DNA of 64,000 bases from Gnetum montanum (GCA_015680685.1 MNCI01029396.1:1-64000), one strand, 5' to 3'. Positions 45,615 through 57,634 are shown, counted from the stretch's first letter. Notes: generated by a model not told the origin, from the sequence alone. Made by a program: numbers and translations.

Positions 45615-45740
45615 AAAATGATAAAATTTCAAATTCTATGGTGGTATATAGTGGATTTTTGCATTGCATTGATGAGGCCTTGTCGACATAGTTGGCTGGC
45701 CTCATTGATGTAGCTATTGACCATCATAGATGATCATTGG
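45615..45740 (-). promoter_or_regulatory. Internal promoter-like module of element D
   Basis: The minus strand shows words at 45660-45735 (plus-strand GATGAGGCCTTGTCGAC, GGCCTCATTGATG), then the TATA-like CTATATACC at 45644-45652. The words resemble D's own LTR (GGGGCCTCGTCGATGAGGCC at 42141-42160) and not the ATATC words of B. The TATA box is 149 bases from the candidate splice donor, the same spacing as in E. Confidence 0.5.
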
Positions 45741-47036
45741 CATTAGTAAAACTTGTAAAATATAAGGATTTTTTGAATGAAATTGGGATTAAATGAAATA
45801 TTAAAAGGCCAATAATAGTATGAAAATATGAGAATAGGATGGTGAAGCTCATAAATTTGGAAAATGGAGAAAAATTATTCAAGGGGTGAATGAAATAAAA
45901 GGTTAAGGAGCACTAGGAAAAATACAAAATGGAATATGGAAAAGATAGGATTCTAGCAATGTATAACGTAAGGAACCTAACTAATCAAAGTAAGAGCTAT
46001 GAAAGTGGGTCCTTCCCATAGTAGGCTCATGCCCTTGTTACCCTTGTGTAACCTCAACTAAGGAATCTGTGGACACCATAGTTGATTAATGATCATGAAA
46101 AGCTAATGACTAATAAAAATGAATCTATCTAAAAATTCAAACACATCAAAATAATACATAGAGCATATCATAGAATCCACTAGTGAGGTGAGTTATGGTA
46201 GCATGGATGGATGATGGAGAAGGTGGAATAAAGTTACGAATTAAGGTCATAAGAAGTCCTTTGTGAAATTTGTGTTTAAAATGACTCAAGAAGATCCTTC
46301 CTTAGTCCAAACCAAAACTATCCACTTTAAATGACTTTGCATTACCACTCTAAGACCAATCCACCCACATGAGACATGATAGTGCTTCCACAAAACAAGC
46401 ACCATTTCCTAAAGAGAAGAAAAGAGAGAAGTAGGAAGTGAGAGAGGGCCGTAGTTAGAGAGGACCTTTAGGCATGGGTGCATGTCTTTCTAGTTCCATA
46501 ACCAGTGCTTGTAGCCCATTTATTTTTCTAAGAGGTGTGCCTAAAATTTCCATCATTTTTTTTGAATTTTGGATGGGAACCACACCATGAAAATAATTTA
46601 TTTGACTTACTATTAGTGGTTGAAATGGAATGGTAAGAAGTCCATGAAAAATACTCAAGCACTCAATCAAGAAGAAGAGTCCAAAGAGTAACGGATCCCC
46701 TTGAAGTCACACCCTTTACAAACCTTTGAATCCTTCCTAATTACAATACTTCTAAGGTCACCAATTGATTAAAAGTTTCTTTAATGGAAGGAACCTCAAA
46801 TTCCTAGAATAATGAAAATCATAGAGTTTATTAGATGGGTAGATGACATGGACTCACTGCCTATTTCATGAAAAATAAACCATTTCATAGTCATTAGACA
46901 TTAGAATTCAAAAATACAAACTAGACATCAACAATCACAACATTAACCATAAACCATCATTAGTAAATAGCAACAATGGCACTATGTCCTATGGCAATAA
47001 AGCACTTTTATTAGCAAAAATAATGAAAATTCACAC
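45741..47036. other. Pol-to-ORF3 spacer of element D
   Basis: Non-coding. It carries the GTGGGTCCTTCCC...TAGGCTCATGCCCTTG block (46012-46075) and CCTTTAGGCATGGGTGCATG (46463-46483), both shared with B and the first also with E. A 71-codon open stretch at 46455-46670 overlaps the second block and is not convincing as a gene. Confidence 0.55.
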
Positions 47037-47282
47037 TCAAAAAAAGCAAAACAAAATAAGAAAGTGTAAGATAATCAAGAAATGCTCAAAGGTACTCACA
47101 ATGGTGTGAAATAAGAAATATCTAGAAATCAAAAATTTGCAAAATAAATAATATGTAAAAATCAAAATGTGAAAAAAAAGTAGAAAAACTAAGAAGTCAT
47201 ATGGATTGTTAGCATGGATGGCCATCTCTCCCATGAATAAGTTGAAAGGAGGAGATTTGAAAAATGGAATGTGATTGTCCAT
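47037..47282 (-). CDS. Short ORF after integrase with hydrophobic tail, element D
   Basis: This 81-codon open stretch starts MDNHIPFFKSPPFNLFMGEM and then becomes very rich in Phe, Leu and Ile. Element E has a matching start (FFKSPPSNFVMGEMDIHA near 59575-59645), and B keeps MGDIHH. The conserved part looks coding and is probably the tail of pol or a separate small ORF. The hydrophobic tail may only reflect the T-rich sense strand rather than a selected membrane segment. Confidence 0.35.
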   Translation of the reverse strand: MDNHIPFFKSPPFNLFMGEMAIHANNPYDFLVFLLFFHILIFTYYLFCKFLISRYFLFHTIVSTFEHFLIILHFLILFCFF

Positions 47283-47289
47283 CCATCAA

Positions 47290-48690
47290 GGTGGTAGTTG
47301 CACTAGCTTATCTTGGTTCAAGAAAAGGTTCTACTTGTTGAATGTTGACGAATTGCTTTTTATTTGGGATTTCAGGCTTGTAGATCAACATGGATCTAGA
47401 GGAAAAGGTTTTATCAATATAAGGTCCTTCTCATAATTTTTGAAATTTTATGTTCTAGGGTACATGTGTGGGATTCCAATAGAGAACCTTATCTCCTAGT
47501 TGAAGTTTTACTTTTCTTATTCTAAGGTCATGAAATTGCTTGTTGAATTCCATGTGCACCTCATTCAAAGATAGGGCAAATAATAGATTTTCATCTAGCA
47601 CATTCAAGTTGATAAATCTTTCTTTCTATGCTAGGATTAGGTCAAGATTCCAATAATAGACTATTGAGAGTGTATGAAGCTCAAATTGAATCAAGAGCAT
47701 TGGAAGTTTTCCATACACCAACTTGTAGGAAGAATAGCCAATAGGAAGTTTTTATGTTGAATGGTAAGCCTAGAGGGCATCGTTAAGTTTTGTACTCCAA
47801 TCTTTCCTATATTTACTAATGGTCCATGTTAGTATTTTTGTGATCTCCTAGTTTGTTATCTTTGTTTCACCGTTGGCTTGAGGATGATATGGTGTTGTTA
47901 ATTTATGTTCAACCTTCAAGCATTGCATTAACTTTATAAAAGTAGCACCTATGAAATGAGTTCCATTTTCAGAAATTAGTGCACATGGCACTCCAAACCT
48001 ATTTACAATATTTTATTGTATAAAACTAGTAGTAGTGGATGATGTACAATCAATAATAGTTGCTACTTTTGCCCATTTTGTGTAATAGTCAATTGCTATG
48101 ATGATATATGCCTTTCCATTGAACATGGATGTGATGGAATGTATGAAGTAAACACCCCATATGTCAAAAGGTTTCAATGATTGAATCCATTATTGAGGAC
48201 CTTCCATTTTAGCGATCATCCCCCCATCTCTTTGACAATGTTCACAAGATTGGAAAAACTAGTGGGCATCTATGAAGATTGTAGGCCAATAGTACCCTAC
48301 CATTAATATTTTTATGGTTGTGCATCTCCCTACATAGTGGCCTTCATGAAGTCCTTCATGAGCATCCTAGAGAACATGCAGTTAATCTTAATTAGGGACA
48401 TACTAACAAATTAGGCCATTGACACACAGCTTATAGAGGTGTCTGTTGATTTCCATGAAATATTTGGCCTAATGGAGAAATTATTTCCTTTTTCTAAAGT
48501 CAATATCTTGTGGCATATTTTGAGTGAGAAGATAGGTGAGGATGCCATTATACCAGGTTGTTTTTATGGACATTTGGTCATTTAGTGCTCCTATGAAGAG
48601 GATTTCATTTGGAAATTGACCAAAGAGTAGGATCTCCTCTTGTTTATTATCCCATCTTAAGTAAGAGAGGTGGTCAACGAACACATTCTT
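47290..48690 (-). pseudogene. int: Integrase of element D, decayed
   Basis: The N-terminal linker is open at 48684-48481 (MFVDHLSYLRWDNKQEE, the V-D-H-L-S tail of RNase H). The zinc-binding region follows at about 48360-48220, with HEGLHEGHY and CEHCQRDGG (His and Cys pairs visible). The catalytic core at about 48140-47850 has IAIDYYTKW (first Asp), SENGTHFIG, where the second Asp is expected as S-D-N-G and is now Glu, and YHPQANGETK with the Glu. The C-terminal GDKVLYWNPTHV region lies near 47500-47450. Several stops interrupt it. The replaced second Asp alone would abolish activity. Confidence 0.75.
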
Positions 48691-50110
48691 GATCCTCTTT
48701 TATCAAGAGTCACTGTATGATACGAGGGGTCACTATTGGCTTGTTCATGAGGAAGCAAATTACATTGTGGTCCATGTGCACAAATACTTTGTAGCTAAGC
48801 ACATAGTGCTTAAACTTTTCAAGAGTGTACACCATGATCATTAGTCCTTTTTTCATTGGTGATGTAATTTAATTGTGCTCCCACAATGTTTTGGCTCACA
48901 TGGTGGATGTAGTATGGATATTTTTTTATCATCCATTTATGTGAGCACTACTTCCAAGGCATAGTTAGATGCATTTTTCATGATGTGGAAGGGTCTAGAC
49001 TAGTCTAGTGCTTGTACGATTAGTGTTTTTATGAGTTTCTCCTTTAACTATTGGAATGCATGTTCACATTCCTTAGTCTAGATCAAAGGTGCATCTTTTT
49101 TGTAACCTCTACCAATGCTTTTGCAATCTTAAAGAAATTCTCTATGAATTATTGGTAGTAGCCAGTGTGTCCAAGAAATGATCAAACATCTTTAACTATC
49201 TTTGGCTAGTATGTTATTCCTTGGATGACCCTTATCTTTTCTAGTTCCACCTCAATCCATGCTTGAGTGATTCTATGTCATAGTATAATGCCTTAGACCA
49301 TGAGATGGCTCTTTTTCTAGTTGAGACATAGATGTATTTCAACACATCTCTTCAATACTTACTCAAGGTAGTCCAAATCTTGCTCAAATGTAGCTCCATA
49401 GGTGGAAAAGTCATCCATGAAGACTTCCACACCATTATCGATCTACTATTGAAAAATACTAAGGACCAAACATTGAAATGTTGTAGGGGCATTACATAGA
49501 CTAAATGACATCTTACAATATGCAAAAGTCCCCTAGGGACTTGAAAATGTTATCTTGTCCTGATCTTTTGGCACAATTTGGATTTGGTTATAGCCATTAT
49601 AGCCATCCAAGAAGCTATAATAACAATGCCTAGATATGGTGTCCAATACTTGATCCACATATGGTAATCAAAATGATCTTTAAATGTTGCCATATTTAAT
49701 AGCCTAAAGTTGATGCAAACTTGCCATTTGTCACCTTTCTTCGATACAATTATGAGTGGGCTAATCCACTCATTATCCATGATGGGATAGATGAAACCTT
49801 CCTTGAGGATTTTTTCAATTTCCTCCTTGATGATATGCTTCAATTTGGGGTTTAGTTACTTCTACAGTTTCCTTCTAGGCTTCATGGCTAGGTCAGTGTA
49901 AATGTAATGCTGACATATCCTTGGTTTGATTCCTATTAACTTAGGATATGACCAAGAAAAGGCTATTAGCCATTTTTTAACCACCTTTAATAGCTTTTCT
50001 TTTTGTTCAAGTGCAAGTTTGGTATTAATTATGATTGATTTACCATTATTTAAAAATGCATATTCAATGCCAGCCAATAAAGTTTTTAGCTCTAGGGGCT
50101 CCTGCTTGAA
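48691..50110 (-). pseudogene. Reverse transcriptase and RNase H of element D, decayed
   Basis: An RT N-terminal palm piece is open at 49843-49550 (KEEIEKILKEGFIYPI, then SPLIIVSKKGDKWQVCINFR). The catalytic FMDDF is intact at 49405-49421, and the connection FLGHTGYYQ-like text lies near 49170. RNase H follows at about 49020-48700 (FHIMKNASNYALEVVL, then TLEKFKHYVLSYK and HMDHN), where D-A-S is replaced by N-A-S. Two frame changes and several stops occur. The part at 50077-49862 links protease to RT and includes the W-S-Y-P-K-L-I-G-I stretch typical before RT. Confidence 0.75.
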
Positions 50111-50249
50111 GTTATCAGGGATTTTTAACTCTCCCGAATAAGTATCATCACCATCATCAAAGAGTTAGGGATGAACTTGTTTAAGTTTACCCATGCCTTC
50201 AACATAAGCACATGTTAGTCTCTCAGTTGGTTCCATGCATAATTTGCTG

Positions 50250-50690
50250 CTATCTAAGTTACCTATAAGCCATTGTGTGCCCTCCTATTTTGTGGCTACT
50301 ATGTATAGACACCTTTGAATATTGATTTTGGTTGTATGTTTTAATGTATGTACTTTTGATGGACCAAATATTTTGCACACAATTGCACCAATTATCACTG
50401 TATGTGATGCATCGAATATGCTTCTTCTCTATCTTTCCCAATTCATTTTCTTTAGATATTTCTAGAGAGAGGTCCCTTATGTTGATACATGCATTGACCA
50501 TGCTTAACCAAGCTCTTTCCATAATGATGGGGAAGTCACTTTTGCAATTTTCAACCTTGATCACCAAAAAATCAATAGGATAGGACGACCCAAAAATTGT
50601 GGTCACAATGTCCTCTACTAATCCCAGAGGAATAGCAATTGACTAATCTACCAATTCTAGATGAATTTTGCTTTTCTTAAGAGGAGGTAG
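50250..50690 (-). pseudogene. Protease C-terminal part of element D
   Basis: The 115-codon open stretch 50606-50259 reads FGSSYPIDFLVIKVENCKSD, then FPIIMERAWL, the retropepsin I-I-L-G-R-x-W-L signature with Gly lost. The catalytic Asp lies upstream, around 50700-50880, in broken sequence and was not identified with confidence. Confidence 0.6.
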
Positions 50691-50929
50691 GTTCTAAACC
50701 TTGTACATGTCATGGGAGATGAGATTAACTTTGGAAATATAGTCAGGAAGAGCCTTACATGGCTCATGTCCAAAAATCTATAGGTAAATGAGTGGACTTT
50801 CTAGGTCAAATATTTTCATAGAAAGATTACCAAGCTTGATCGAGTTGGAAACAACATGAGTTAGCATCACAATGCAAATTCAAGATGTCATTTGGTTTGA
50901 AGGATACTCAAAGGTATTTGATGCAGAGG

Positions 50930-53230
50930 ATGAGGGTATTAGAGATGCAGGATGATTAGTTATACTAGGTTGTGAGGGTTGGAGAGGAATGCTAGGTGAA
51001 AAGAAGGGTCTTTTTCTAGATTGATTGTTTGAACCACTCAGCTAGAAAGCTAGTTGTAAATGTACATCCCTCATAGCCTTTTGTTGTTATAGCTATGAAG
51101 GAATCTCACCCTGCATGGATGGAGCAGGAGGTAATTGCGTTGAAGGTAGAGATGTATGTGAAGATAGATGTAGAAGATGGTATGGATACATATTTTTCCC
51201 TCAAGTAGATGGTGAATGTGTTTGGTGGTACTTTGGAGAGTAATAATGATGTTGAAATGAGGAGAGAAGGGTTTCTGAACATAGTACCTATATGGATCTG
51301 GTTACCTATAAGGGTGATGTTGCCTTGGTAGTGGCATTCCCCATGATTGTGGTTGGTACCATTATTGGTATTATTCATAAGGTCATGGAGGAGCTCCACT
51401 TGGGTAGTAAGATTATTGTTGTTGATGGAACTACCTTGAATTATTTTGAGGATAAGCCATCATCTAGGTGCTTACCTACATGCTAGTTGAAGATTCAATG
51501 CATACATCCTAAACTCTTCTAAGTGTAACACCATAGGGCAACAACCCTTTGGATGTTTGTATTGAAAAATTTCACAATGAGTTTCATCATTAGAGTTAGT
51601 TTTCACAACTTCTTCTATGGTTGCATCTTTGCCCTTACCTCCTATGGTTATGATTACTATTTTTCTCTTTGGATTTTTCAGTAATCTTCATAGTAGCTTA
51701 GAATTCTTCATCTAAAGAGTTTCATAATCTGTCAAAAATTTTTTTTGGATAGGCAAGGTTTTCCTGTTCACCACTTCATCAAGTGGTGACTCCTCTTTGT
51801 CAAAAAATCAAACCTCTCATTTCCTAATGGAAGGATCCCTATTGTACTCTTATGCACTTTCTCTTTTTCACAACTCACATTCTTCTTTTGCTACTAGCTA
51901 TATCAACATTTGGATCTAATGAGCTCTTAGTTTAAACAATCTTCCTTGGGCATACACCCCAAGAGTTCTTTTAGTTTTTTCTATGAGCCCATCTATGATG
52001 TGGCAAAGTTGTTCCCTCTAAGAATAACCATGGCTAGGGCATTAATGTAATAGTGAATAGTATCTACCCATGGTGGCATCTAGGGGTTTATGTATTCCCT
52101 ATTTCCAACCTTGGATTTTCCTTCTCAGATTGGATACTCTAGAGTACTTTTGGTATTTGTCATTAAATAGATCTAACATGGTACTTGGCAAATGGATTTT
52201 GGTTCCAAGGACTAGTAATAGCTTTCAGCTTCCTTGATGAGTATCCAAGGGAAGAGCTTAAGTTTATGCTATTTATTTTCTATGTTTTGTAAGGTACAAG
52301 CATCATGGGAAGGTTGTAGATGTGTCTAGATTAGAGTTTTATCCCCCCTCAAATCTTGGGATATTATTCATGTCTAAGCTCTTGATCCAACTATATTTTA
52401 TATTTCTAGTTGGAATCTTTGCTACCTCCACAATGTTGAGCATGCTTCAAGTCACCAACAAGGGTTCATCATCATCGTTGCATTGATGAAATTGATGATG
52501 GTTTCAATGACCCCTTCAATCTTGGTGGCCTTCATGGTCATTGTTGTTTCATTGATGACCTTCACCATGATTATCCCAATAATGGCCTCTATGAGAACTA
52601 GAATTAGATTAAGAGGAATGAAGAGGAAGGTGGATCGCTGCCGCCACCATAGTGTCTACCACCACCTCTTCATTCATTATGACCACCATCCTTAGATTCC
52701 TTTCCATTGTGATGCTTTCTTAAGTCCCTACCTTGATTGTCACTTTTTCTTGAACCTGGTTTATGAATAGTGGATCATAGGTTTAGGATTGCACCCTCAT
52801 AACCAATAATAGAGGGTGAAAAATTTTCATATTGAGAACCCTCAGGATGAGGATCCACATTGTCATCTTGGTTTAGTAGGAATAAGGGATTACTAAAGTG
52901 TTTTCCCTTTGTAAATGCATGGTACTATTCTTGGTGTTGATCTTTCCTACATTATGTTTCAGTGGGATAGTAGTCCTAAGTGTCATATCCATCCACAATG
53001 TATTCCTCATTAAGATTTGAGATGTCCAACTTCTTAAGAGTTTGAAGTAGCATCCTTGATACAGATCAATTAGGGGGAAAGATGATTTTTCCCTCCATAT
53101 CACACCATTGTAGCTATTCATCCTAATGTAAGATGAAGGTGAAGTTTGGTACATACTCATCTAGATGAGTATATACCACTTTGCACTCCTGTAGAACTGA
53201 TGGTTTGACATCTTCACATCTATGGGAATA
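50930..53230 (-). pseudogene. gag: gag of element D, decayed
   Basis: A minus-strand gag region. The open start piece is 53160-52873. A His/Gly/Asp-rich low-complexity stretch lies at about 52690-52480, then DDEPLLVT as in B (DDEPLLAT). The capsid core is at about 52330-51990 (MLDLFNDKYQKYSRV, MGRYYSLL, LCHIIDGLIEKTK). A second low-complexity tail lies at 51399-51106. The RYYSL and IIDGL blocks match B and P. No zinc knuckle was recognised. Frames are broken throughout. Confidence 0.65.
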
Positions 53231-53371
53231 AGAAGATATTTTGCAAAATGAATAAAATTATTAGTATGATTAGTAGTTTATATGTTGATGAGAGTGATGT
53301 TAACTTTGAGTTCATCCAATGATATAAAAAATATTCACTAATCCTAGATAGTGCAACTTTCAATAAAAAAA
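53231..53371 (-). other. Leader of element D
   Basis: AT-rich untranslated leader, similar to 200-350 in element A. Confidence 0.55.
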
Positions 53372-53391
53372 GTCCCTAGCAACAACACCAA
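53372..53391 (-). other. Primer-binding site of element D
   Basis: The minus strand reads TTGGTGTTGTTGCTAGGGAC. Apart from lost CpGs it matches the TTGGCGCCGTTGCCGGGGA-type site of Athila/Tat gypsy elements. Confidence 0.75.
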
Positions 53392-54175
53392 TGATGAGTG
53401 GCAAGGTATCCCTACTTCCAACCATATGAATCATAGAGAATTCATGCATGATCTAGTTGAATTCTATGGACTTTATAGTTTCTAGTGCACTAGTCTTCTA
53501 GGAAGTGAACCTTGCCTTAAGTTCATTCATTGCCTTCCTAATTACACTTTTGATGTACATTGGTATGGTTAAGTGTAATTGAGGCATCTAATTTTTATCA
53601 TTTTGTATTTTATGGTTTTGGTGTTTAAAGGAAGATAAAAGGAATTGGATTAACTAATTTGATTTAACTAAATAACTAGTATCTAAGTAGTCCTAATATA
53701 AGCATCCAGACCCACTTTTTGCACATGTCTTGAACCCACGTATCCACTACTAGGCTACCAAGCACTACGCTACTAGGCGTATCAAGCAATAATGCTGCTA
53801 GGATTACCAAGTGAATATGTGCTATGCTCGAAGTGGTCATACTTATGTGTTTAATATATCTATCTTATCTTGCTTAAATACTTAATTAGCTTAATTACAA
53901 GAAAACATTAAATAAATAATTGAAAACATAAATTCATAAATAAAACATTTAGGTTATCCAAAATGCTTCAAGATTTATCAAGAATTTTGTCTTTATTGTC
54001 ACACACACTGTTGTCTTCACCTATAACAATGTTTGAATAAAGATTTGTACACTCAATGACTCCTGCTATAGGCACCCTAGATAAATAATCTAACTCTCAA
54101 ATGAACAAACTGCAAGAGCTTCACTACTACTAAAATCTCATTGCCATGAATGTAGTTGGTAGGCATGTATTTATA
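53392..54175 (-). repeat. 5' LTR of element D, outer end missing
   Basis: It starts TGATGAGTGGCAAGG and follows the 3' LTR up to the TATA region GGCATGTATTTATA, where homology to D stops. The missing part is about 100 bp, the U3 start with the GATGAGGCC words. It is joined to the interior of the LTR of element E. Confidence 0.8.
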
Positions 54176-54548
54176 AATTGCATAAATAATAAATGCATTA
54201 AGAAAATATTAAGCTAAGTCCAGGTATTGTAAGATTTATGAAGAAAGCTCATCTTTATTTTCATTCACACTAAAGTGTCTAGATATATTAGTGCTCAAAG
54301 AAAGATATGTATACTTCTTAACTCCTATTGTTGGCACTTAGAAAATATTCTAACTCATAAATAAACAAACTGCAAGAGTTCAACTAAGTTATGAATGAAA
54401 AAATGTTATAAATGTAGTAGGTGCATGCATTTATATAGGTAAGACTAAAAATTGGGTTGACACATCAAACCATGCTTTGATGAGTATGCATTTATGGGAT
54501 CACATTGATAGGATTATATCAATGTGGTCTAATCAACCAGGACTCATC
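54176..54548 (-). repeat. 3' LTR of element E, inner part only
   Basis: It begins at AATTGCATAAATAATAAATG, corresponding to about position 500 of LTR D (41799), and ends CTCATCA at 54548. It has a sense TATA-like CTATATAAATG near 54431-54441 and words such as ATCACATTGAT and TATCAATGTGG at 54498-54530. The first 500 bp or so of this LTR are absent. Confidence 0.75.
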
Positions 54549-54559
54549 ATACCCTCACA
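54549..54559 (-). other. Polypurine-like tract of element E
   Basis: Minus-strand TTGTGAGGGTA abuts the LTR start TGATGAG. Confidence 0.6.
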
Positions 54560-54819
54560 ATTGAACGAAAATTCATCCTTGAGTGAAAAAAAGAAGGAAC
54601 ACATTCTTTACAAAAATTTAAAAGGTATGGGATTATTGAGTAATTAACTAACACACACACATACTAACTCAAACTAACACTTAGTGCTCAAGTATACAGA
54701 TTTACATCTTTTACAAAAAATGGTGTTCATGATAATAAAATTGAACACTGTTACAAAAACTAATAGAAAAACCCCTCTAGAAACTTAAAGATAAGGAATA
54801 GATCAAACAATCTAAAGTG

Positions 54820-57634
54820 ATAAAGGTTTTTGAGGTATTGAATGACCTTCTCCTACCTCTGATGCACATAGCTTATATGGTTGAGGCTCTCCAACTATAG
54901 CTACAACTACTAGTGAAAGATGGAAAGCATCCAGAAATGGTTTTATCTTATCCTCCTTACTCTAAGGATCGTACATAGTCCATGTAGCATCAAAAATGTG
55001 AATCAATATGAGAACATCCCATGGACAAGGTGCTATAGGCAACAACTCCTTTGTGTTGATAAACTAGGTTACGAATTGTTTGCATTCAACATTGAATGCC
55101 TCGACAGTATTTTGTAACTTCTAGTAGTTACTCATTTTGTAGGATAGATTCTCAACTATTGACCATTGGTTGATGAAGCACTCTCTAAGAACATCAAGGT
55201 CAACATTTGTAGTTTCTAAATTTTGCTTTATCTCCTTATGATGCTTGAACTTGACCTCGTACAATAGGTATGAGCTATCCACTTGCTTCTCTAGTTTTGA
55301 CCTTGGCCTCTCAATATTTAGCATTTCCAAGTTTAGATAATGGAGGTTGGCAAGCTTCATGTACTCTATCATCTCTTCGATTTTTAGCTCCTTTAGGTAG
55401 ATTTCTACCTTGTGATATGCATTCAGTCCATCAAAGATGGGCTTCCACATGTCACCTCCTTTTTGGAGCTGCTGGATGACCTCATTTACTTTTGCTTTTG
55501 CTAAATGAATATTCTTTTGGTTTATTTCTTTCTAAAGGCTAACCTAGTTCCTATAATGGTTCTTAACCATTTTGAATTTAAGGACCTCATTTTCTAGGTA
55601 GTAATTTTGATTATATATTTTTGGCAAAGAGCACAGACCTCCTCCATCAAAAGACTGTGATTTTCTATAGGCAACCTCCTCAAGTCCATGGTTATCTTGA
55701 CAAGTTGCTACTACTATTATCTTATATATTCAACCATCAATTATTTTTGGAGCTCAACATTATGCAAGCAATGGTTATCCTTAGTTAGAACTACATTCTC
55801 CTATCAAAGCTTTGATAAGTCCTTCTTAGTGTTGTAATCCATTGTTGTTACTATGGACTCATCAAAGGCTATGGTCTCCTTGGCATTCTTGGCTACTTGA
55901 AGTTTTTCTTGAAGCTATAAAAAAGCTTCATATTTGGTTATGATTTGGTTGAGAACTATGGGATCAACAAGGTGGGCTCGTAATTTCACAACTATAGTAG
56001 CCAAATGCCAATTTTTGGCTACCCCAAGATCGGCATTGGCGAAGAGGTACTTGCCCTTAGCCTTCAACACTGTCGACTGCATTGCAGTGAGTCATCTAGA
56101 AGGTTAAAGACCTCCAAAATTAGTTAACTAGTTCCCACTAGTCATTCTAACAATTCTTCATGTTGGGCCATGCTAAATATCCCACTTTCTACTCTTGCAA
56201 ATGTTTGTACATCTCCGAGTGCAATAATATTAGGTACATATACTACAGAAATGTTGAATGCTTCTTCCACTCTATTAGCCATTAGCTTGACCATTTTTTC
56301 CTACCTTTGGTGTTGCATCACCAAGATAATTGCTTCATCACCTTTCTCTAGGCTTACCAAGAAGGTAGTGGCATTCCTAGAGATCTCTAAAAATTGTTGT
56401 TATCCTAGAATAGATATCATTACCTCCAGAGCACTAGGATTCAAGTGCACAAGCACTTGCATTGGCTAGTTAAAAAATTTTGACATTGTGTCCTTTGACC
56501 AGTTGATGGTATGAGTGACCTTTTTCAGATGACTTATGACTATTTAGTAGATAGATGGATCCCTACTCAATCCTACTTCTTACTACTACATGAGTTTTTC
56601 ATGAATTTTTTGCATGCACTTCATGGTAACACAAACCTTTGATATTATTTCATGAGTGCATGGTGGTGGTGGCTACTTCTCTTCTTATGTCTTGGTAGAC
56701 ACCTTACCTTTCATCATTTCTACCTAAGAGGCAACAAGAGCATGTTGGAGGGTGTCACTGAAATAACAGGATATTCCTTCCTATTTGCATAATTTTCAAA
56801 TTAGGCATTGGAAGGGGTGTGCCTTTCTCCCACACTCATTTTCCTTGAAGCACTTATATATCTTAAGATATATTAGTTGTGGGATATTGATAGGAAATTC
56901 CAGCTCAACATGGTGCCTACAAAAGCAAAGAAGGCTATCACCTTCCTTGGCCTCATTGTTAGATTGAGGTGGTAGGTCACAATCTTGAAGTATGTACATT
57001 CTACCACTGTCAGTGCACCATGTTCCTTATGGTTAACTCCATTTCACCACTGCATCCACTTCTTCTTTATCTTTGGATCTACATTTGTTGATATTTTTGC
57101 CAAGGTTGCCCTAGTTTCTAGAAACCTAAGGCCTAAGACTTTATCTCCATTGAGTAGGACATACTAATGCTCTTGATTTTCATAGTGGAATTATCCTACC
57201 TATTATTCTAGAAGAGATAGGTTTTCCCTGTGTACCATTCTCCACTAGAGGTAAGAATATGTCACATGGCAAAATTTTGCAACAAAGTTTTGACTTCTTT
57301 TAGAGAAAAGTCCAGAAAGGTACGAAAGTTTAGCTCCTAGAGAACTAAACATTGATTCTCCTTAGCCTTGATTTGCCTAAGGTAGGCATCCTTCAAGATG
57401 ACCTCAAGGTTTGGCCTTGGTCTTGGTGGCTCATCCTAATGTAATTACTCTATTTCATCTTTGGGAATCTAACAAATAGATTCCACTTTGGGATTCTCCC
57501 AAAGAGCTCCCATTGCATGTCTACTTGATCTTAGGGCTATTCTAGCTATTGGCCCCTTCTAGTTTTGGATTTCTTGTCCCTTAGTTGGAACAGTTTCACC
57601 TCTTATCCATGTTTGTTCCTTAGTGTAGTGCCAT
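54820..57634 (-). pseudogene. ORF3 of element E, unknown function
   Basis: The start is placed at the ATG at 57634 by alignment with B and D. Early text (NPKLEGANS) parallels PELKVANKN of D. The N-terminal conserved part at about 57270-57060 has SSGEWYTGKTYLF followed by a broken NN. The open piece 55450-55121 is strongly coiled-coil-like (KIDGLN onward: YLKELKIEEMIEYMKLANLH). The C-terminus at about 55100-54920 reads APCPWDVLILIHIFDATWTM, then YDP and SKEDKIKPFLDAFH, nearly the same as D. Many stops and shifts show inactivation. Function unknown. Confidence 0.6.

Larger units (their letters stand above)
41325..54175 (-). mobile_element. Gypsy element D with gag, pol and ORF3
   Basis: This element of about 12.9 kb is in minus orientation and has the fullest plan in the window. 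Sense order is 5' LTR (53392-54175, truncated), primer site, gag, protease, RT, RNase H, integrase, a spacer with an internal promoter-like module, ORF3, polypurine-like tract and 3' LTR (start lost in the gap, ends 42183). The primer site and the order of the protein domains fit the Athila/Tat branch of Ty3/gypsy, which often carries an extra ORF after integrase. All reading frames are broken. No target-site duplication can be read because both outer ends are lost. Confidence 0.8.

Noticed and set aside
52483-52695. 70-codon plus-strand Met-rich open stretch
   Set aside because: Antisense of the His-rich low-complexity gag stretch of element D.
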